The notes beneath the pieces are model-generated. The model saw only the letters and a program-made list of their open reading frames with translations, searched no databases and had not been told where the DNA came from. From assembly GCA_964580455.1 (NCBI GenBank), contig CAZOKO010000081.1, positions 1 through 12,624 of the forward strand: a DNA stretch of 12,624 bases. Direction: 5' to 3'. The DNA comes from CAZOKO01 sp964580455 (GTDB lineage Bacteria; Desulfobacterota; WTBG01). How positions within the stretch are numbered: position 1 is the first letter of the stretch; each line of letters begins with the position of its first letter. The position numbers and the translations under genes were made by a program. This document shows, in pieces, positions 6,200 through 12,624 of the stretch.

Positions 6200-6604
6200 A
6201 TGGACTATATTTTAGACAGATTGGCAGTGGGTGATATTGATGATGCCAGAAATATTCCTAAAGAAATTACAGCTATCCTTAACTGTTCTGAAGAACATGA
6301 TACATCACGTGAGGGGATTGCTTACTTTAAAATTCCACTGATAGACTTTCAACCTATCGATCCTGAATATATTCCCAAAGCTGTAGCCTGGATCAAAGAG
6401 ACGATAGTTGACCATAAGGTCCTGGTGCACTGTAATGCAGGAATAGGGAGGTCTTCTTCCATAGTCATTTGCTACCTCCATGAAATTGGTTTCGGTTTTG
6501 AGGAAGCAGTGAAGATTGTAAAATCTAAGAGACCATATGCAGTCCCTCACGGAGACCTCCGTTCAGCTATAATGATAGCCAAGAGGATGACTTCTTTTAA
6601 ATGA
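6200..6604 (+). CDS. Dual-specificity protein phosphatase (atypical DUSP fold)
   Basis: The product has 134 residues, a minimal catalytic domain. The P-loop HCNAGIGRSS (77-86) gives nucleophile C78 and phosphate-binding R84. The candidate general acid is D49 or D54 in LIDFQPIDPE. The preceding KVLVH strand and following helix SIVICYLHEIGFGFEEAVKIVKSKRP match dual-specificity phosphatases. It would hydrolyse phosphotyrosine, phosphoserine/threonine or perhaps a non-protein phosphate in the cytoplasm. The substrate is unknown and no kinase lies nearby. ATG 6200 is preceded by a modest AGG at about 10 nt. The next gene downstream is 307 bp away, across a repeat, so co-transcription is unlikely. 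Confidence 0.92.
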   Translation: MDYILDRLAVGDIDDARNIPKEITAILNCSEEHDTSREGIAYFKIPLIDFQPIDPEYIPKAVAWIKETIVDHKVLVHCNAGIGRSSSIVICYLHEIGFGFEEAVKIVKSKRPYAVPHGDLRSAIMIAKRMTSFK

Positions 6605-6911
6605 GATAACCGTGGATAGCATAATTGTATACTGAATGATTAAGTGACTATGGGATAGGCTGCTGGTAATGAAGCGATACTAGTAGAATATTCCTTAAAT
6701 AACAATATTTTATTCTGTCATTGCGAGGAGTGAAATGACGAAGCAATCGCACTCAATTCCAACTACTTAGAGATTGCTTCGCTATCGCTCGCAATGACAA
6801 ATTATTATGACATTAGTTACAAAACGCTCTACTAGATACTTGATGCTGGATAGCTTGTTATATTTTGTTTCAGGATGTGATAAATCCTGTTACTTCTAAA
6901 AAAAGGGTTGT
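6605..6911. other. 307-bp intergenic region dominated by the palindromic repeat
   Basis: Besides the palindromic repeat it contains ATGCTGGATAG (6843-6853), also found at 4380-4390 and 9236-9246, and a TATATT (6859-6864) that could be a -10 for the ATPase gene with a poor -35. No gene is seen. Confidence 0.4.
6716..6799. repeat. CATTGCGAGG-type palindromic repeat
   Basis: This 84-bp inverted repeat starts TGTCATTGCGAG and ends CTCGCAATGACA, with inner arms GAAGCAATC and GATTGCTTC. This phrase is familiar from many bacterial genomes as a dispersed palindromic intergenic repeat, probably mobilised in trans. It is non-coding here and could form a stem-loop between the phosphatase and ATPase genes. 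A weaker outer pair, TAGTAGA (6681-6687) and TCTACTA (6828-6834), flanks it. Confidence 0.85.
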
Positions 6912-8618
6912 ATGCATTTTAGAGAAGACTTAAGAAAGATTTTCATGAGGATTGATAGAAAAGGGTATAAGGCTTATAAAGATATTGAAGGTGCCTATGA
7001 CTATGTTCATTTTACTTTGTTTATTGATCATGTCCAGGGCGATCCTTTTGCTTCGCCCTCCCGTATTAGAGTGGAAGTAAAGATGGCTAAAGCTGGCTTC
7101 CCGTCTGACATGTGGGACAGCAGGCTAAAGAAAATTGCCCTGGAAGATTGTTTGGCTCGGCAATTCTCTTTTGTGATAAGGAAGGCTTGTAAAGGAAAAA
7201 GAGGGATAGGAAAAAGCGGTCTCATTGACATAGATAGTAATAGACAGGAAGTTCTAGAACGAAACTCTGTAAACATCGATGACCAGAAGATTGAGGTAAG
7301 ATTTGTAGTAGGACTTCCTGCTGCTGGCAGAACTGTCCTGGGGATTGAAGCAATTGCCATGTTTCTTCAGGAGATACCACAGATTGTTGAACAATCTCTG
7401 TTCTTGCGAAATCTCAAAACTCATGAATTAAGGACACACATTAAAACAGCCGAAGACCAGGGGGTGTTAAGACGATGGCTGGAAGGAAAAGGATTGGTAG
7501 CCTTTGTAGCTAATGGGTCTATTCTTCCAAGAAGAAGCGGAGTTGACGATCGTCCTTTGCAAATGAGTGTGGTGCCTTTTAAGTCTCCTTATGAGTTAGA
7601 AGTGGAAGTTGAACTTCCTAACAGAGGTATTCTAAAAGGTATGGGAATTCCTCAAGGGGTTACACTCATTGTGGGTGGGGGTTTTCATGGAAAATCTACA
7701 CTTTTAAATGCAATTGAGCTGGGTGTGTACAACCATATATCGGGAGATGGCAGGGAGTATATCGCTACACGCGAGGATGCCGTTAAGATTCGGGCAGAGG
7801 ATGGGCGAAATATAGAGAAAGTGACCATCAGTCCCTTTATTAGTAATCTACCACTTAAGAGAGATACGTTTCAGTTCTCAACTGAAAACGCCAGTGGAAG
7901 CACTTCACAAGCTGCGAATATTGTAGAAGCAATTGAAATGGGGGCAAAGTTTTTACTGATTGATGAGGATACCTCGGCTACCAACTTTATGATACGGGAT
8001 GAACGGATGCAGGAGTTGGTAGCCAAAGAAAAGGAGCCCATTACTCCATTTATTGATAAGGTACAGAAGCTCTACAAAGACTATGGTGTTTCCACCTTAT
8101 TAGTTATGGGGGGATCAGGGGATTACTTTGATGTGGCAGATACAGTTATTATGATGGATGCGTATAGACCGTGCTGCGTGACTGAAAGAGCTAAAGAAAT
8201 TGCGTCCCGACATGAAGTTAAGCGAATAGATGAGGGAGGATCTTCTTTTGGTGAGTTTTCTCAGCGAAAGCCCAGGACTTCAAGTTTTGACGCCCAGAGG
8301 GGGAGAAGAGAGGTAAAGATTGATGCCAAGGGGTTAAAGAGAATCTTTTATGGTGAAGATTCTATTGATCTCTCATGTTTAGAGCAGTTAGTAGATATAG
8401 GTCAAACCAGATGCATGGGATTTCTTATATACTATTATGCGAAACATTATCTGGATAAGACTAAGAACTTGAAGGAAGGTCTTGAGAAAGCAATGCGCGA
8501 TGTGGAGGAAGAAGGATTTGATATTCTACTGCCTTATAAAGTGGGTAATTTAGCCCTTCCCAGGATCTATGAAGTATCCGGTGCTATTAACAGAATGAGG
8601 TGTTTGAAAGTAGAGTAA
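6912..8618 (+). CDS. Predicted ATPase of the ABC class (COG3044-like)
   Basis: The product has 568 residues, close to the usual size for this family. The N-terminal 245 residues are family-specific and include GLPAAGRTVLG (134-144). The nucleotide-binding part follows: Walker A GGGFHGKS (255-262), an ABC-signature-like ASGSTSQAAN (327-336), Walker B FLLIDEDTSATNFM (347-360) and an H-loop-region strand VSTLLVMGGSGDY (393-405). The last 90 residues form a separate helical region. No membrane segments are present, so it is not a transporter by itself. The family is known only as predicted ABC-class ATPases; its biological role is not established. ATG 6912 follows AAAAGGG at 6901-6907. A nicotinamidase-like gene begins 42 nt downstream on the same strand, suggesting one transcript. 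Confidence 0.88.
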   Translation: MHFREDLRKIFMRIDRKGYKAYKDIEGAYDYVHFTLFIDHVQGDPFASPSRIRVEVKMAKAGFPSDMWDSRLKKIALEDCLARQFSFVIRKACKGKRGIGKSGLIDIDSNRQEVLERNSVNIDDQKIEVRFVVGLPAAGRTVLGIEAIAMFLQEIPQIVEQSLFLRNLKTHELRTHIKTAEDQGVLRRWLEGKGLVAFVANGSILPRRSGVDDRPLQMSVVPFKSPYELEVEVELPNRGILKGMGIPQGVTLIVGGGFHGKSTLLNAIELGVYNHISGDGREYIATREDAVKIRAEDGRNIEKVTISPFISNLPLKRDTFQFSTENASGSTSQAANIVEAIEMGAKFLLIDEDTSATNFMIRDERMQELVAKEKEPITPFIDKVQKLYKDYGVSTLLVMGGSGDYFDVADTVIMMDAYRPCCVTERAKEIASRHEVKRIDEGGSSFGEFSQRKPRTSSFDAQRGRREVKIDAKGLKRIFYGEDSIDLSCLEQLVDIGQTRCMGFLIYYYAKHYLDKTKNLKEGLEKAMRDVEEEGFDILLPYKVGNLALPRIYEVSGAINRMRCLKVE

Positions 8619-8660
8619 AGACAGTTAGTGGTGCGAATAAATGAAAGCTGGGTTTAGCAG

Positions 8661-9185
8661 ATGGGAAGAACAGCTTTATTGATAATTGATATGCTGAATG
8701 ATTTTATTTTAAAAGGAGCACCTTTGGAAGTTGCTTCCGCCAGGGAAATTATATCAAATATAAAGATTGAGATAGGGAAGGCAAGGGATAAGGAAATTCC
8801 TGTTATCTACATTTGCGATTCACATGAGGAAGGGGATCCGGAGTTTAATCGAATGGGTTGGCCAACTCATGCTGTTGCTGGAAGTAGAGGTGCGCAGGTG
8901 ATTGAGGAGTTAAAGCCGATTCCACAAGATAAGGTGATAAATAAAAAGAGCTATTCTGGGTTTTTTGAAACGTCACTGGAAGAGGTGTTAAAAGAAGATG
9001 AGATATCCGAACTTATGGTGACGGGTTGCGTTACTAACATTTGTGTGCTCTATACGGTAGCTGATGCGGTGCAGAGGAGGTATAAGGTCAAGGTTCTTAA
9101 AAACTGTGTTACCGGACTTAATCCTCATGATCATGAATTTGGGTTGAGGCAGATGAAAGAAGTATTGGGGGTGGAGATAGCGTAG
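8661..9185 (+). CDS. Nicotinamidase/isochorismatase-like cysteine hydrolase
   Basis: The product has 174 residues, normal length for the family. The catalytic triad is complete: D10 in LLIIDMLNDF, K95 in INKKSYSGFF and C128 in TGCVTNICVLYT, with the cis-peptide at V124-T125. The DSHEEGD segment (53-59) and WPTH (67-70) resemble the metal site of nicotinamidases such as Bacillus PncA (DSHDEGD), giving likely ligands D53, H55 and H70. Hydrolysis of nicotinamide to nicotinate in NAD salvage is therefore the best guess. Other amides remain possible because the isochorismatase fold is promiscuous. It lies 42 nt after the ABC-class ATPase on the same strand. Its ribosome site is weak (CTGGG, 7 nt), which may mean translation coupled to the upstream gene. 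Confidence 0.88.
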   Translation: MGRTALLIIDMLNDFILKGAPLEVASAREIISNIKIEIGKARDKEIPVIYICDSHEEGDPEFNRMGWPTHAVAGSRGAQVIEELKPIPQDKVINKKSYSGFFETSLEEVLKEDEISELMVTGCVTNICVLYTVADAVQRRYKVKVLKNCVTGLNPHDHEFGLRQMKEVLGVEIA

Positions 9186-9279
9186 GGATGAGGGAGCGAG
9201 AAGCAGGGGTCAGGGGATAGGGTATAAAATACTGTATGCTGGATAGAGGAGAGATGGGGTAAGTATATGAAATTTACAG

Positions 9280-9410
9280 TTGTGTGTAAAGCAAGAAGTG
9301 ATCACAACATATAGATCTGTAACTGGCGTAAAGTTATCGGAGGTTTTAGTAGGGATACAGGGTGAAGATCCAAGAAAAAAGTTATGCCTGATAAGGTGTT
9401 TTTATGTAAA
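9280..9410 (+). pseudogene. Possible gene remnant interrupted by element E3
   Basis: From TTG 9280 a frame reads through PRKKLCLIRCFYV and then straight into E3, whose end translates as NPVRN; the original reading frame is lost there. In the preceding frame, ATG 9267 gives MKFTVVCKARSDHN before a stop, as though one frameshift separated two parts of one protein. The KxxLxLIR context faintly recalls IS4-type transposases. That match is from memory and weak. Confidence 0.25.
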
Positions 9411-9606
9411 CCCCGTTAGAAATAGGAAACGCTTTAGACAGTCGTATTCTATAAATTCAAAAACTCTTCTATCCTTTGCAGAAAATATTCAATATATTTT
9501 CTTAAGCGTTTCCGTAAAGTACCAGTAGAATTGAAATACCATTTACAATTTTTCTTGCTCTGGGTCACACATAGTTCATAAAGCTTATCGTTTATTTCTA
9601 ACGGGG
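9411..9606. repeat. Inverted-repeat element E3 (MITE-like, CCCCGTTAGAAAT ends)
   Basis: This 196-bp element has perfect 13-bp ends, CCCCGTTAGAAAT at 9411-9423 and its complement at 9594-9606. It is flanked directly by TAAA on both sides (9407-9410 and 9607-9610), compatible with a 4-bp target duplication. The left 25 bp match the right end of E1, inverted, with one mismatch. The interior differs from E1 and E2 and has no convincing ORF. Confidence 0.8.
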
Positions 9607-9637
9607 TAAACCCCTCTTGTTAATCCTGTGCACTTTT

Positions 9638-9823
9638 TCAAACATAGGCTTCAAAGGGGTAGTCGGGATCACTATAATTATCATCCCATGGTGGGATTTG
9701 AGAAAAGAAGTATTTTTCTTCAACGGGTGGGGCATGTATCTTGGGAGGCGGTCTGCTTTTAACATCCCCTGGCTGTGCTCCTTGGCCGACGCGAGCGTCA
9801 GCTCGGGCAGGCGGGCAAGCCAC
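9638..9823 (-). CDS. Short ORF of doubtful status, 61 residues
   Basis: A GTG-started frame encodes a proline-rich peptide ending in an acidic, aromatic tail (PPWDDNYSDPDYPFEAYV). The first 19 residues are translated from the GC-rich repeat patch at about 9781-9823, so the start is probably not genuine. The tail from about residue 20 looks like a real protein C-terminus, so this may be the 3' remnant of a gene cut by repeat insertion. No ribosome site is seen and the family is not recognised. Confidence 0.25.
   Translation of the reverse strand: MACPPARADARVGQGAQPGDVKSRPPPKIHAPPVEEKYFFSQIPPWDDNYSDPDYPFEAYV
9781..9822. repeat. GC-rich palindromic patch
   Basis: It contains the palindrome GACGCGAGCGTC (9788-9799) and the adjoining GGGCAGGCGGGCAAGC. 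Local GC is far above the AT-rich surroundings, as expected of a REP-like repeat that arrived from elsewhere. Confidence 0.4.
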
Positions 9824-9855
9824 AGGCCTAAATGTTTAAAAACCCCGTGCGAAAT

Positions 9856-9981
9856 GGTTGTGTCATAATAGAAAATGGTAGCCGCAAGCTTTAGCTAGCG
9901 TTTAGAAAATGTGATAATTCTTATATGTTTCGCAGGCTAAAGGCTACGGCTACCACGAGAATGCATAATTATGACACAGCC
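9856..9981. repeat. Nested inverted-repeat element (GTGTCATAAT ends, GGTAGCCG inner arms)
   Basis: The outer arms are GGTTGTGTCATAAT (9856-9869) and its complement with one mismatch (9968-9981). The inner arms are GGTAGCCGCAAGCTTTAGC (9877-9895) and the near-complement at 9936-9954 with three mismatches, followed by a third short pair. The 126-bp unit can fold almost fully on itself and is non-coding. It lies about 85 bp past the sigma factor stop, so it could end that transcript. Confidence 0.75.
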
Positions 9982-10066
9982 ACGAATCACAGGGATGCAC
10001 AAGAAAATTATAGCCACTTGTGTTTGTGTTGCCTCTAAGATGTGAAAGTGATGGCGATCAATAAGA

Positions 10067-11539
10067 TTATATAAAATCCTTTAGCTCCATCATGTGTTCA
10101 GGGGTTCTCAGTTTATTTAATGCAACGTCCAAAATTTGCCTGATCCTTTCTCTAGTCAAATCAAGTTGCCATCCAATTTCTTCTAAAGTATGATCATGAT
10201 TTTTCCCTATGCCAAAGCGGAGTTTGACGATCTCTTTTTCTCGTTGGGTTAAATCAGATAACGTACCATCCATCACCTGAGACAAATTAGATAAAACAGC
10301 TTTTTCTAAAATAGAATTAGTTCCATGATCCGAAAAGCTGTTGATTGGACTTTCACCCTCTTCTTCGATAAAGGTATCTAGTGGTATAGCATCTTTAAAA
10401 CTTTGCATCACCTTCTCAACGGATTCTAGAGAAGCATCTGCCTCTTGGGCTATTTCTGTTATAGTAGGTTCCCTTTTTGATTTCTGCTGCAATCGTTTTG
10501 ACGCTTTTACAAGCTGGTTCAATTTTTCACTTACGTAGACTGGTGTTCTGATTGTTCTTGATTGACAGTAAAGTGCTCTTATTATGGCCTGCCGTATCCA
10601 CCAGGTTGCATAGGTAATAAATCTATGACCTCTCCTGTAATCATAGGTATCGATTGCTCTTATTAAACCTAGGTTGCCTTCCTGTATGAGGTCAGGCAAG
10701 GATAGACCATGCTGGACATATTTTTTGGCTATACTGATTACCAGCCGCAAGTTGGCTTGAACCAGTTTATTCTTTAATGTTTTTATTTCCTTTGAAATGT
10801 GAGCCATTCCTCTCAGTGTCTCGCTGAGTTCCTTTATAATAGTGCTTTGCTTTTTAATATATCTTTTGTTAGCAGGTAGTTTCTCCAGGTCTTTCAAAAT
10901 ATCATTGGCATTCATGCGACAAAGACTTACTTTGATTATGCGTTTGGATATCTCTGACTCAATTTTGTAGATTTTCCCTTTGAGCTCCTCTTTCGTTTTA
11001 GGACGGTTGCTTAGCCTTTTTTGCAAACGGTTAACCTTTTTCCTTTCTCTCTCTAACCTGATGATATCATCGAAGTGTTGAAAAGCACCGTTTAAAAGCT
11101 GAAGCTTTCTCCTGATCACTTTTGTTTTTTCGGAAGGAACCAGTTTGGGAAGCTCCTTTATAGAGAGCTGTTTCCATTTTATAATCAGATTCTTACATTC
11201 TTCTTCACATTCTTTTATGTGCTTAGCTAGATTTTTCTCCTCTTCTTCGCTTAAGAGAGAGAACCTACTTATTGACTTAAAATAGATGGTCAGTGGAGAG
11301 CGTGCTCCATCCTGTGGATCAGAATAGAGTTCGGTTTCTTGTTCGGAAAAAAATTTAGATAATGTACTTTCTCCTTCCTCAGGTTGAATAAAGAATGGAG
11401 ACAAGTGTGGTTCAGATTGACTGGCTTTCTCTACCAGCCTCAATTTAGGATGCTCTTTTTCACTAATCTCCCCAGCAGGAAGATTCAAGTCACATTCTGC
11501 TACTTCTTCATATTCTAAACAAAAAATGTTGTTATTCAT
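10067..11539 (-). CDS. RNA polymerase sigma-70 family factor, RpoD-like
   Basis: The product has 490 residues. An acidic N-terminal segment (1-78) has no clear region 1.1. Region 1.2 spans about 80-115, a charged coiled linker 116-255, region 2 about 257-335 (DLIQEGNLGLIRAIDTYDYR, then ATWWIRQAI), region 3 about 337-400, and region 4 about 418-485 with the helix-turn-helix TLEEIGWQLDLTRERIRQIL. It directs RNA polymerase to promoters. The linker recalls the non-conserved region of primary sigma factors. Region 2.4 keeps Q317 but has I320 where E. coli sigma70 has T440, and region 4.2 ends RQIL rather than RQIE. It may therefore be an alternative or duplicated primary-type factor. ATG 11539 is preferred to 11554 because GGAGGAGG lies 5 nt upstream. 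A response regulator gene precedes it by 101 nt. Confidence 0.92.
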   Translation of the reverse strand: MNNNIFCLEYEEVAECDLNLPAGEISEKEHPKLRLVEKASQSEPHLSPFFIQPEEGESTLSKFFSEQETELYSDPQDGARSPLTIYFKSISRFSLLSEEEEKNLAKHIKECEEECKNLIIKWKQLSIKELPKLVPSEKTKVIRRKLQLLNGAFQHFDDIIRLERERKKVNRLQKRLSNRPKTKEELKGKIYKIESEISKRIIKVSLCRMNANDILKDLEKLPANKRYIKKQSTIIKELSETLRGMAHISKEIKTLKNKLVQANLRLVISIAKKYVQHGLSLPDLIQEGNLGLIRAIDTYDYRRGHRFITYATWWIRQAIIRALYCQSRTIRTPVYVSEKLNQLVKASKRLQQKSKREPTITEIAQEADASLESVEKVMQSFKDAIPLDTFIEEEGESPINSFSDHGTNSILEKAVLSNLSQVMDGTLSDLTQREKEIVKLRFGIGKNHDHTLEEIGWQLDLTRERIRQILDVALNKLRTPEHMMELKDFI

Positions 11540-11544
11540 GACAA

Positions 11545-11552
11545 CCTCCTCC
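11545..11552 (-). promoter_or_regulatory. Ribosome binding site setting the sigma factor start
   Basis: GGAGGAGG on the minus strand, followed by TTGTC and ATG 11539. The site overlaps the alternative ATG at 11554, which itself has no ribosome site. Confidence 0.8.
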
Positions 11553-11640
11553 ATTTGACTTTGTGTCTGAAGGGGATCTCACACAAAAATCAGCATTGGG
11601 TGTAGTCCTTTACTATTTTACCTCTGCTGGCAGGAGCAAC

Positions 11641-12084
11641 TTATGCAATTTTTATGTGTCTAGTATGATGAAAGCCGAGTGAAAATGATTTTTCAAAGCA
11701 AAGTGATACTCGATACAGCAGATCATCCAATTTAAACGGTTTCAAGATGTAATCATTTACATTAAATCGCAAGGCTTTAATGATGTAGGCTATATCGGAG
11801 CAAGCGGTTGCAATAATGACCATTGTCTCTGGTTTTAGCTCTTTTGCTTTTTTCAGGACTGAGATGCCATTTACCTGGCCCATATTGAGATCAATAATAA
11901 CCAGGTCAAAGTCTTTGGTTTGAAGTGTTTCAATCGCAGCTTCTCCGCTTGTTGCTGTTGTGATGTGATAGCCTTCATCTGCAAGAATCTCATGAGTCAC
12001 ATCGAGCATATGAGGGTCGTCATCAACCAATAGTATATTGTAGTTTCTCCGTTCTGCTTTTTTAAATGAACTTGAGTTTAACAT
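11641..12084 (-). CDS. Single-domain response regulator (receiver only)
   Basis: The product has 147 residues. A 14-residue polar leader precedes a receiver domain (about 15-132). Key residues are present: acidic pocket D21-D23 in LLVDDDP, phospho-acceptor D65 in VIIDLNM, T93 in VIIATA, and K115-P116 in DYILKPF. No output domain follows; only a short basic, histidine-containing tail (HHTRHIKIA) remains. It should receive phosphate from a histidine kinase and act through protein contacts, like CheY or Spo0F proteins. No kinase is visible in the window. AAGGAG lies 7 nt before ATG 12084. The sigma factor gene follows on the same strand after 101 nt, so the regulator may influence it or share its transcript; this is inference. 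Confidence 0.92.
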   Translation of the reverse strand: MLNSSSFKKAERRNYNILLVDDDPHMLDVTHEILADEGYHITTATSGEAAIETLQTKDFDLVIIDLNMGQVNGISVLKKAKELKPETMVIIATACSDIAYIIKALRFNVNDYILKPFKLDDLLYRVSLCFEKSFSLGFHHTRHIKIA

Positions 12085-12215
12085 GGTACAGCTCCTTAAA
12101 AATAGTTTATGTGCTGAGGAAATTCATAACTGTATATGTTTCAGAACAAAATATATCGCCGTTTCCTTTGCGAATGAATAACCCTGTGCGATTATGAATA
12201 CTCTATTGAAGATTA

Positions 12216-12272
12216 TAGAGAAGGGCGATAACTATGAAAGGATGGGCTAAAATAGCTATCCGCCCTTCTCTA
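12216..12272. repeat. Long imperfect stem-loop
   Basis: Left arm TAGAGAAGGGCGATAACTA (12216-12234) pairs with TAGCTATCCGCCCTTCTCTA (12253-12272) except for one bulge and one mismatch, with an 18-nt loop. No T-run follows on either side, so a simple intrinsic terminator is unlikely. It could be a small mobile palindrome or a structured leader upstream of the AGGAGG site at 12306. Confidence 0.6.
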
Positions 12273-12316
12273 CTTCTGAATGTGGAGGAAAAGAATAACC
12301 ACGAAAGGAGGTGAAT

Positions 12317-12460
12317 TTGCTGGCTATCGTTCCTCTTGGACTCATACGAGGATGTCTCGAAACAAAAGTGAGACTTTTATGTGATAACTGTCCATTAATC
12401 GCTAGGTGGCAACCAATTATCCTCGACCTTGACCAAATACCAGGGTTCTCCCCATGTTAA
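12317..12460 (+). CDS. Possible 47-residue peptide with a strong ribosome site
   Basis: TTG 12317 follows AGGAGG (12306-12311) by exactly 5 nt, the same spacing as the flavoprotein, cyclophilin and sigma factor genes. The frame continues 47 codons to TAA 12458-12460. The product starts hydrophobic (LAIVPLGLI), contains three internal cysteines (13, 22, 25) and ends in a cysteine. I do not recognise it. A reversed open frame on the opposite strand makes it unclear which strand is translated. A frame-shifted or degraded gene is also possible. Confidence 0.35.
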   Translation: MLAIVPLGLIRGCLETKVRLLCDNCPLIARWQPIILDLDQIPGFSPC

Positions 12461-12624
12461 TCCTTCTAATCCTATGTAGATTGGATATGCTTGACCCATT
12501 GCTAGAAGTGGTAAGAGAAAGCCACTTACTATACACTCGCACTGTAGCGCAAAGATGCTTAAGAATTGGGGGTCATCGTGTAGGAGTGTGGGTGATCTGA
12601 AGACTTAAAATCAGTAAAACATGG

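Larger units (their letters stand above)
9186..10066. other. 0.9-kb intergenic region filled with repeats and gene debris
   Basis: From left to right it contains a purine-rich stretch with ATGCTGGATAG, a possible gene remnant (9280-9410), element E3, a short leftward frame (9638-9823), a GC-rich palindromic patch and a nested inverted repeat. It separates the converging hydrolase and sigma factor genes. It appears to be a landing zone for small elements rather than a coding region. Confidence 0.6.
12085..12624. other. 540-bp region with no established gene
   Basis: It holds the ribosome site and presumably the promoter of the response regulator gene, a long stem-loop, a possible short rightward ORF with a strong ribosome site and a leftward open frame opposite it. 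Near the edge, GACCC (12494-12498) and AAGTGG/CCACTT pairs could form local RNA structure. I recognise no tRNA, rRNA or riboswitch. Confidence 0.45.

Noticed and set aside
7028..7360. Leftward 110-codon frame inside the ABC-class ATPase gene
   Set aside because: The rightward protein is continuous and carries Walker motifs; the leftward frame is a shadow.
9280..9528. Complete 82-residue protein across element E3
   Set aside because: The second half is translated from E3 itself (NPVRN and onward), so the frame is a chance fusion. Only the part before E3 is kept, as a possible remnant.
1246..9606. CRISPR array from the repeated CCCCGTTAGA sequence
   Set aside because: The copies occur as inverted pairs kilobases apart, not as regularly spaced direct repeats, and no cas genes are present.
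12085..12624. tRNA, riboswitch or other known RNA in the right-hand gap
   Set aside because: No cloverleaf or known riboswitch core could be traced; only generic stem-loops are visible.

Overview
The window reads as a chromosomal segment from an AT-rich, diderm, probably anaerobic bacterium. The first gene is the start of a squalene-hopene-cyclase-like protein. The other genes include an iron-sulfur flavoprotein, a secreted cyclophilin, a CxxC cluster protein of the YkgJ type and a primary-type sigma factor with a long linker. The flora of short inverted-repeat elements is also rich. Together these would fit an uncultivated lineage such as an anammox planctomycete (Brocadiales) or a similar environmental group. 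That is inference: no rRNA or other taxonomic marker is present.

Layout. 1-588 (-): 5' part of a terpene cyclase, cut by the window edge. 942-1175 (-): two-helix membrane protein. 1246-1374: inverted-repeat element E1. 1387-2148 (-): metallo-beta-lactamase-fold hydrolase, divergent from 2391-3515 (+), an AAA/DUF4143 ATPase whose predicted promoter makes a leaderless mRNA and overlaps a perfect 12-bp palindrome. 3655-4254 (+): iron-sulfur flavoprotein, followed by a broken FAD-oxidoreductase start (4291-4398) joined to an unrelated 3' ORF end (to 4541). 4544-5170 (-): exported cyclophilin. 5214-5309: element E2. 5343-5891 (-): YkgJ-like protein. 6200-6604 (+): dual-specificity phosphatase. 6716-6799: CATTGCGAGG-type repeat. 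6912-8618 (+): ABC-class ATPase (COG3044-like), then 8661-9185 (+), a nicotinamidase/isochorismatase-like hydrolase. 9186-10066: a repeat-filled 0.9-kb gap with element E3, a GC-rich patch and a nested inverted repeat. 11641-12084 (-) then 10067-11539 (-): single-domain response regulator followed by the sigma factor. 12085-12624: a long stem-loop and a possible 47-residue peptide.

There is no single coherent pathway. The likely functional units are the response regulator with the sigma factor, the ATPase with the hydrolase, and the flavoprotein with its now-broken partner. No convincing new defence or biosynthetic system is visible. The most unusual signals are non-coding. A CTCTG-type phrase lies just upstream of three unrelated genes in the same orientation relative to each gene, and one copy is split by element E2. 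Three elements share CCCCGTTAGA ends. A promoter/palindrome is present at the AAA ATPase. Several genes share an AGGAGG site exactly 5 nt from the start, which corrects their start codons.
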